From the NCBI RefSeq assembly GCF_034424525.1, contig NZ_CP139979.1, positions 124,001 through 188,000 on the forward strand: a DNA stretch of 64,000 bases, in the 5' to 3' direction. Below the pieces are notes generated by a model. That model worked only from the letters and a program-made list of their open reading frames with translations, did not search any database and was not told where the DNA came from. Source of the DNA: Sphingobium yanoikuyae (GTDB taxonomy: Bacteria > Pseudomonadota > Alphaproteobacteria > Sphingomonadales > Sphingomonadaceae). Made by a program: the position numbers and the translations under genes. This document shows positions 61,738-64,000 of the stretch, piece after piece. Position 1 is the first letter of the stretch. Each line of letters opens with the position of its first letter.

Positions 61738-62415
61738 TTAAGCGAGCATAGCGATCAGAGCCTTGGCAACATCCTCGCTACTGGCCGGATTTTGCCCGGT
61801 CACTAGCTTTCCATCCTGCACCACGAAAGGCTTCCAATCGGGACCTTTGCGGTAATCAGCGCCTTGCGCGATGAAGGTGTCCTCGATCAGAAAGGGGACT
61901 ACATCAGTCAATTCCACGCCAGCTTCTTCACCGTTGGTGAAGCCAGTGACGGTACGCCCCTTGACGAAGGGATCGCCATCGCCGGCTTTTACATTCTTCA
62001 GCACGCCGGGCGCATGGCACACAAGACCGACAGGTTTGCCTGCGGAAGCAAAGCTCTCGATCAACGCGATCGACGTGTCGCTTTCAGCTAGGTCCCATAG
62101 GGGGCCGTGACCGCCGGGATAAAACACCGTGTCGAAATCGGCCTCCCGCACCGTTTGCAGCATCACCGTGCTGGCCAGAACTTGCTGGGCCTCCGGATCG
62201 GCCTTGAAGCGCTCCGTATAGGGGGTCTGGAATTCGGGCAGGTCGCTCTTTGGATCGAGCGGGGGCTTGCCGCCAGCAGGTGAAGCGACGGTGATGTCGG
62301 CACCGGCGTCGAGAAAGGTGTAATAGGGAGCTGCGAACTCCTCTAGCCAAAAGCCGGTCTTCTTGCCCGTGTTGCCGAGTTCATCATGGCTTGTCAGGAC
62401 CATCAGGATCTTCAT
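61738..62415 (-). CDS. DJ-1/PfpI-family protein (type 1 glutamine amidotransferase-like)
   Basis: The 225-residue product has the fold and nucleophile elbow of the DJ-1/Hsp31 group: KTGFWLEEFAAPYYTFLDAG, DTVFYPGGHGPLWDLAES, and VCHAPGVLKN, with the reactive Cys followed by His. Members act as glyoxalase III, deglycase or chaperone; which applies is open. It is transcribed toward the relaxase and stands alone. Confidence 0.88.
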   Translation of the reverse strand: MKILMVLTSHDELGNTGKKTGFWLEEFAAPYYTFLDAGADITVASPAGGKPPLDPKSDLPEFQTPYTERFKADPEAQQVLASTVMLQTVREADFDTVFYPGGHGPLWDLAESDTSIALIESFASAGKPVGLVCHAPGVLKNVKAGDGDPFVKGRTVTGFTNGEEAGVELTDVVPFLIEDTFIAQGADYRKGPDWKPFVVQDGKLVTGQNPASSEDVAKALIAMLA

Positions 62416-62731
62416 CTGTCATCTCCTGTGTTGTCCGTCCGGCGTAGCAGGGCGCCGAAGACGGAAGGAAGTCATGGAAGTGTTTCAGCGCTCCGCACGC
62501 CGTGTAGTTTCAAGGGTGACCTGCCATTCGCCGTAACGCGCGCATCGTCTGTCCGGTGAGCCATCGGTAAGATTGGGTCTTCGCAGACAAAAGGTCTGGA
62601 GCGGCGCAAATTTGAATGGCTCGCTGATATTGAATGCTGGTTGCAAGAGGTTGGCGACCTGAGCAACCAATTCTACTAACCTGCGTTAACCGGTCGATTC
62701 TCCCCCTCAGCATGCGTGGTACGATTCAGAA
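62416..62731. other. Intergenic region, 316 bases
   Basis: A divergent gap between the PfpI-like gene and the kinase gene. I see no gene or strong hairpin. GC falls here compared with the left side. Confidence 0.45.
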
Positions 62732-63733
62732 ATGGATGACCTCCCGATAGCGCTTTCGCCTGTTTCTCTGGCTAACGTCTTGGATCAAAGCGTCGATTGC
62801 GTGAAACTGATAAACCCTGAAGGTCAAATCCTTTACATGAATCCCAATGGCCGTTGCGCGATGGAGATCGACGATTTTGCGACTGTAAAGGGCAAGCGTT
62901 GGTCCAGCTTTTGGCCAATCGAAACTGCAGATAAAATAGAAGCCGCATATGATCAGGCAAAATTCGGCGAGGCAGTTCAATTCAGAGCTTTTTGTCCTAC
63001 GGCGAAAGGGAATCCGCGCTGGTGGGACGTTAGCATTTCAACGGTTTTGGACACCAACGGCTCACATGGTGGCTTTCTGGCAATTTCGCGAGACGTGACA
63101 GAAAATCAAATGATCCTCGATGATGCGATCGTCACGACAGAATATCTTCGACACCAGCTATCCAATACCTACGCTACCGTTTGCGCGACACTTCGTCAGT
63201 ATAGCGTTGGAAACCCAGTCAGATCGGATTTTGCCGAGCCCATGATTAAGCTTTTTAGTGCAATGGGTCGTGCGAAGGAAGCATTTATGCTTGAAAGTAA
63301 ATCCTGTAATATTCAAGATTTGATTAACGCAGTGACCGCACCATTTCGACAGGATGTAGTACGTCTGGATTTGACTGGCCTCCCGGATACATCTGTATCT
63401 GCACATTGGGCTAACACTTTATCATTGGTTCTTGCGGAACTGGCGTTGAATTCTTCTAAGCATGGCGCCCTGGAATATGGCGGTAAGATCCTCATTTTTG
63501 GGCACTGGGTTGAAGGCGTCTTGTCACTCACATGGTCGGAAACCTCGCGGGGACATGTCGACATGACAGAGCGAGACAGCGGACATGGCTTACGTCTGAT
63601 TAGCCGACTAATGGTTATGCAAGGCGGCGCGATAGAATATGTCTGGAAGCCAAATGGTTTGGACGCAAAGCTCACCCTGAAGGCGGATTTCGGGGCGCCA
63701 ATGGTCACAAGGAGCATCAAGGCCACCGCGTGA
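62732..63733 (+). CDS. PAS-domain sensor kinase, HWE/HisKA_2-like
   Basis: The 333-residue cytoplasmic protein has a PAS domain (about 14-125; VDCVKLINPEGQILYMNPNG, GFLAISRDVTENQ). A dimerisation helix with YLRHQLSNTY follows, comparable to the HRLKN box of HWE kinases. The ATPase domain has an N-box LAELALNSSKHGAL and a G-box DSGHGLRLISRLM. The phosphoacceptor His and Asn are kept but the spacing is not standard. GC is lower than in the rest, suggesting recent transfer. No response regulator is adjacent. The ATG at 62732 has no strong Shine-Dalgarno. Confidence 0.82.
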   Translation: MDDLPIALSPVSLANVLDQSVDCVKLINPEGQILYMNPNGRCAMEIDDFATVKGKRWSSFWPIETADKIEAAYDQAKFGEAVQFRAFCPTAKGNPRWWDVSISTVLDTNGSHGGFLAISRDVTENQMILDDAIVTTEYLRHQLSNTYATVCATLRQYSVGNPVRSDFAEPMIKLFSAMGRAKEAFMLESKSCNIQDLINAVTAPFRQDVVRLDLTGLPDTSVSAHWANTLSLVLAELALNSSKHGALEYGGKILIFGHWVEGVLSLTWSETSRGHVDMTERDSGHGLRLISRLMVMQGGAIEYVWKPNGLDAKLTLKADFGAPMVTRSIKATA

Positions 63734-63815
63734 ATTTGCAGCACTGCTCTAATATTATTTGAACATTTTGATAGATGGTTGGGCCTATACGGCTCGGCGA
63801 GCACCAGCAGGGTAG

Positions 63816-64000
63816 ATAACCAAGCTCAGCACCATTTTTTGATCGTAACGGCAATTATCCACCAGGTCGACTTTGTGCGTCGATCATCTGGGCGGATGGC
63901 GAGAAGTGTGGCGTGCTGCTTGAATATGATGTCAATCCTGCCGACGGTGATTGGACGCAGCGCAGCAGCGATGGAGTGTCGGCTCACACGTTTCAGGATC
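63816..64000 (+). CDS. Possible partial gene at right window edge
   Basis: After TAA at 63813-63818 one plus frame stays open to the window end, reading FFDRNGNYPPGRLCASIIWA, DGEKCGVLLEYDVNPADGDW then TQRSSDGVSAHTFQ. No usual start codon precedes it, so it may be a broken or mis-framed gene, or use a start outside the motif. No family is recognised. Confidence 0.3.

Overview
The window looks like chromosomal DNA of a sphingomonad (Alphaproteobacteria, Sphingobium/Sphingomonas type). The GC content is high. Several arrangements are typical of that group: metF followed by a split metH, a large NAD-glutamate dehydrogenase, a Gly-Tyr-Arg glycine-zipper protein, and REP-like palindromes with the core GTTCGAGCTTGTCGAGAA. 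The species assignment is inference; no rRNA gene is present.

Positions 1-25.9 kb are core-like chromosome. In order they hold tadA, a small membrane protein, rpmB, a phytase-like esterase, small envelope proteins, and a methionine block (ArsR-methyltransferase regulator, metF, metH1, metH2). A SemiSWEET gene and a PepSY-flavodoxin-reductase fusion follow. Next comes a four-gene cluster on the minus strand (PepSY, DUF2271, DUF4198, ApbE) that I read as an extracytoplasmic flavinyl-transfer system. The block closes with an MlaA-like gene, an IS110-family element, the 1553-residue glutamate dehydrogenase and a PAS protein.

Positions 25.95-64 kb are accessory DNA, starting at tRNA-Thr(CGT) with a tyrosine integrase directly downstream. 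The cargo is modular. An IS3 element joins two truncated genes. A histidine kinase has lost most of its partner regulator. An arsenic operon (arsR-arsC-GNAT-acr3-arsH) is followed by a complete IS30, then a LysR/SnoaL/SDR module. A sulfide/persulfide module runs from a BigR-like repressor and peroxiredoxin, across a divergent promoter, to persulfide dioxygenase, split YeeE/YedE transporter, phosphatase-SQR fusion, TauE exporter and a cyanide-insensitive bd oxidase with a 34-residue subunit. In this module persulfide is oxidised, sulfur anions are moved, sulfide electrons enter the quinone pool, and a bd oxidase of a type expected to tolerate sulfide re-oxidises the quinol.

From 47 to 62 kb lie remnants of conjugative or integrative elements: an integrase fragment, AlpA, IS630 with a likely -1 frameshift, ArdC, a sigma-like protein, an NT-HEPN protein, a broken and an intact MOBQ relaxase, and traC/traD. 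An IS66 with exact 8-bp target duplications interrupts a small gene that can be reconstructed. A cluster of four hairpin terminators at 52.6-53.3 kb has no large genes between them. The right edge carries a PfpI-like protein and a PAS/HWE-like kinase of visibly lower GC.

Boundaries of insertion sequences, palindromes and overlaps were read directly from the bases. Product names rest on recognised motifs, and no database search was possible.
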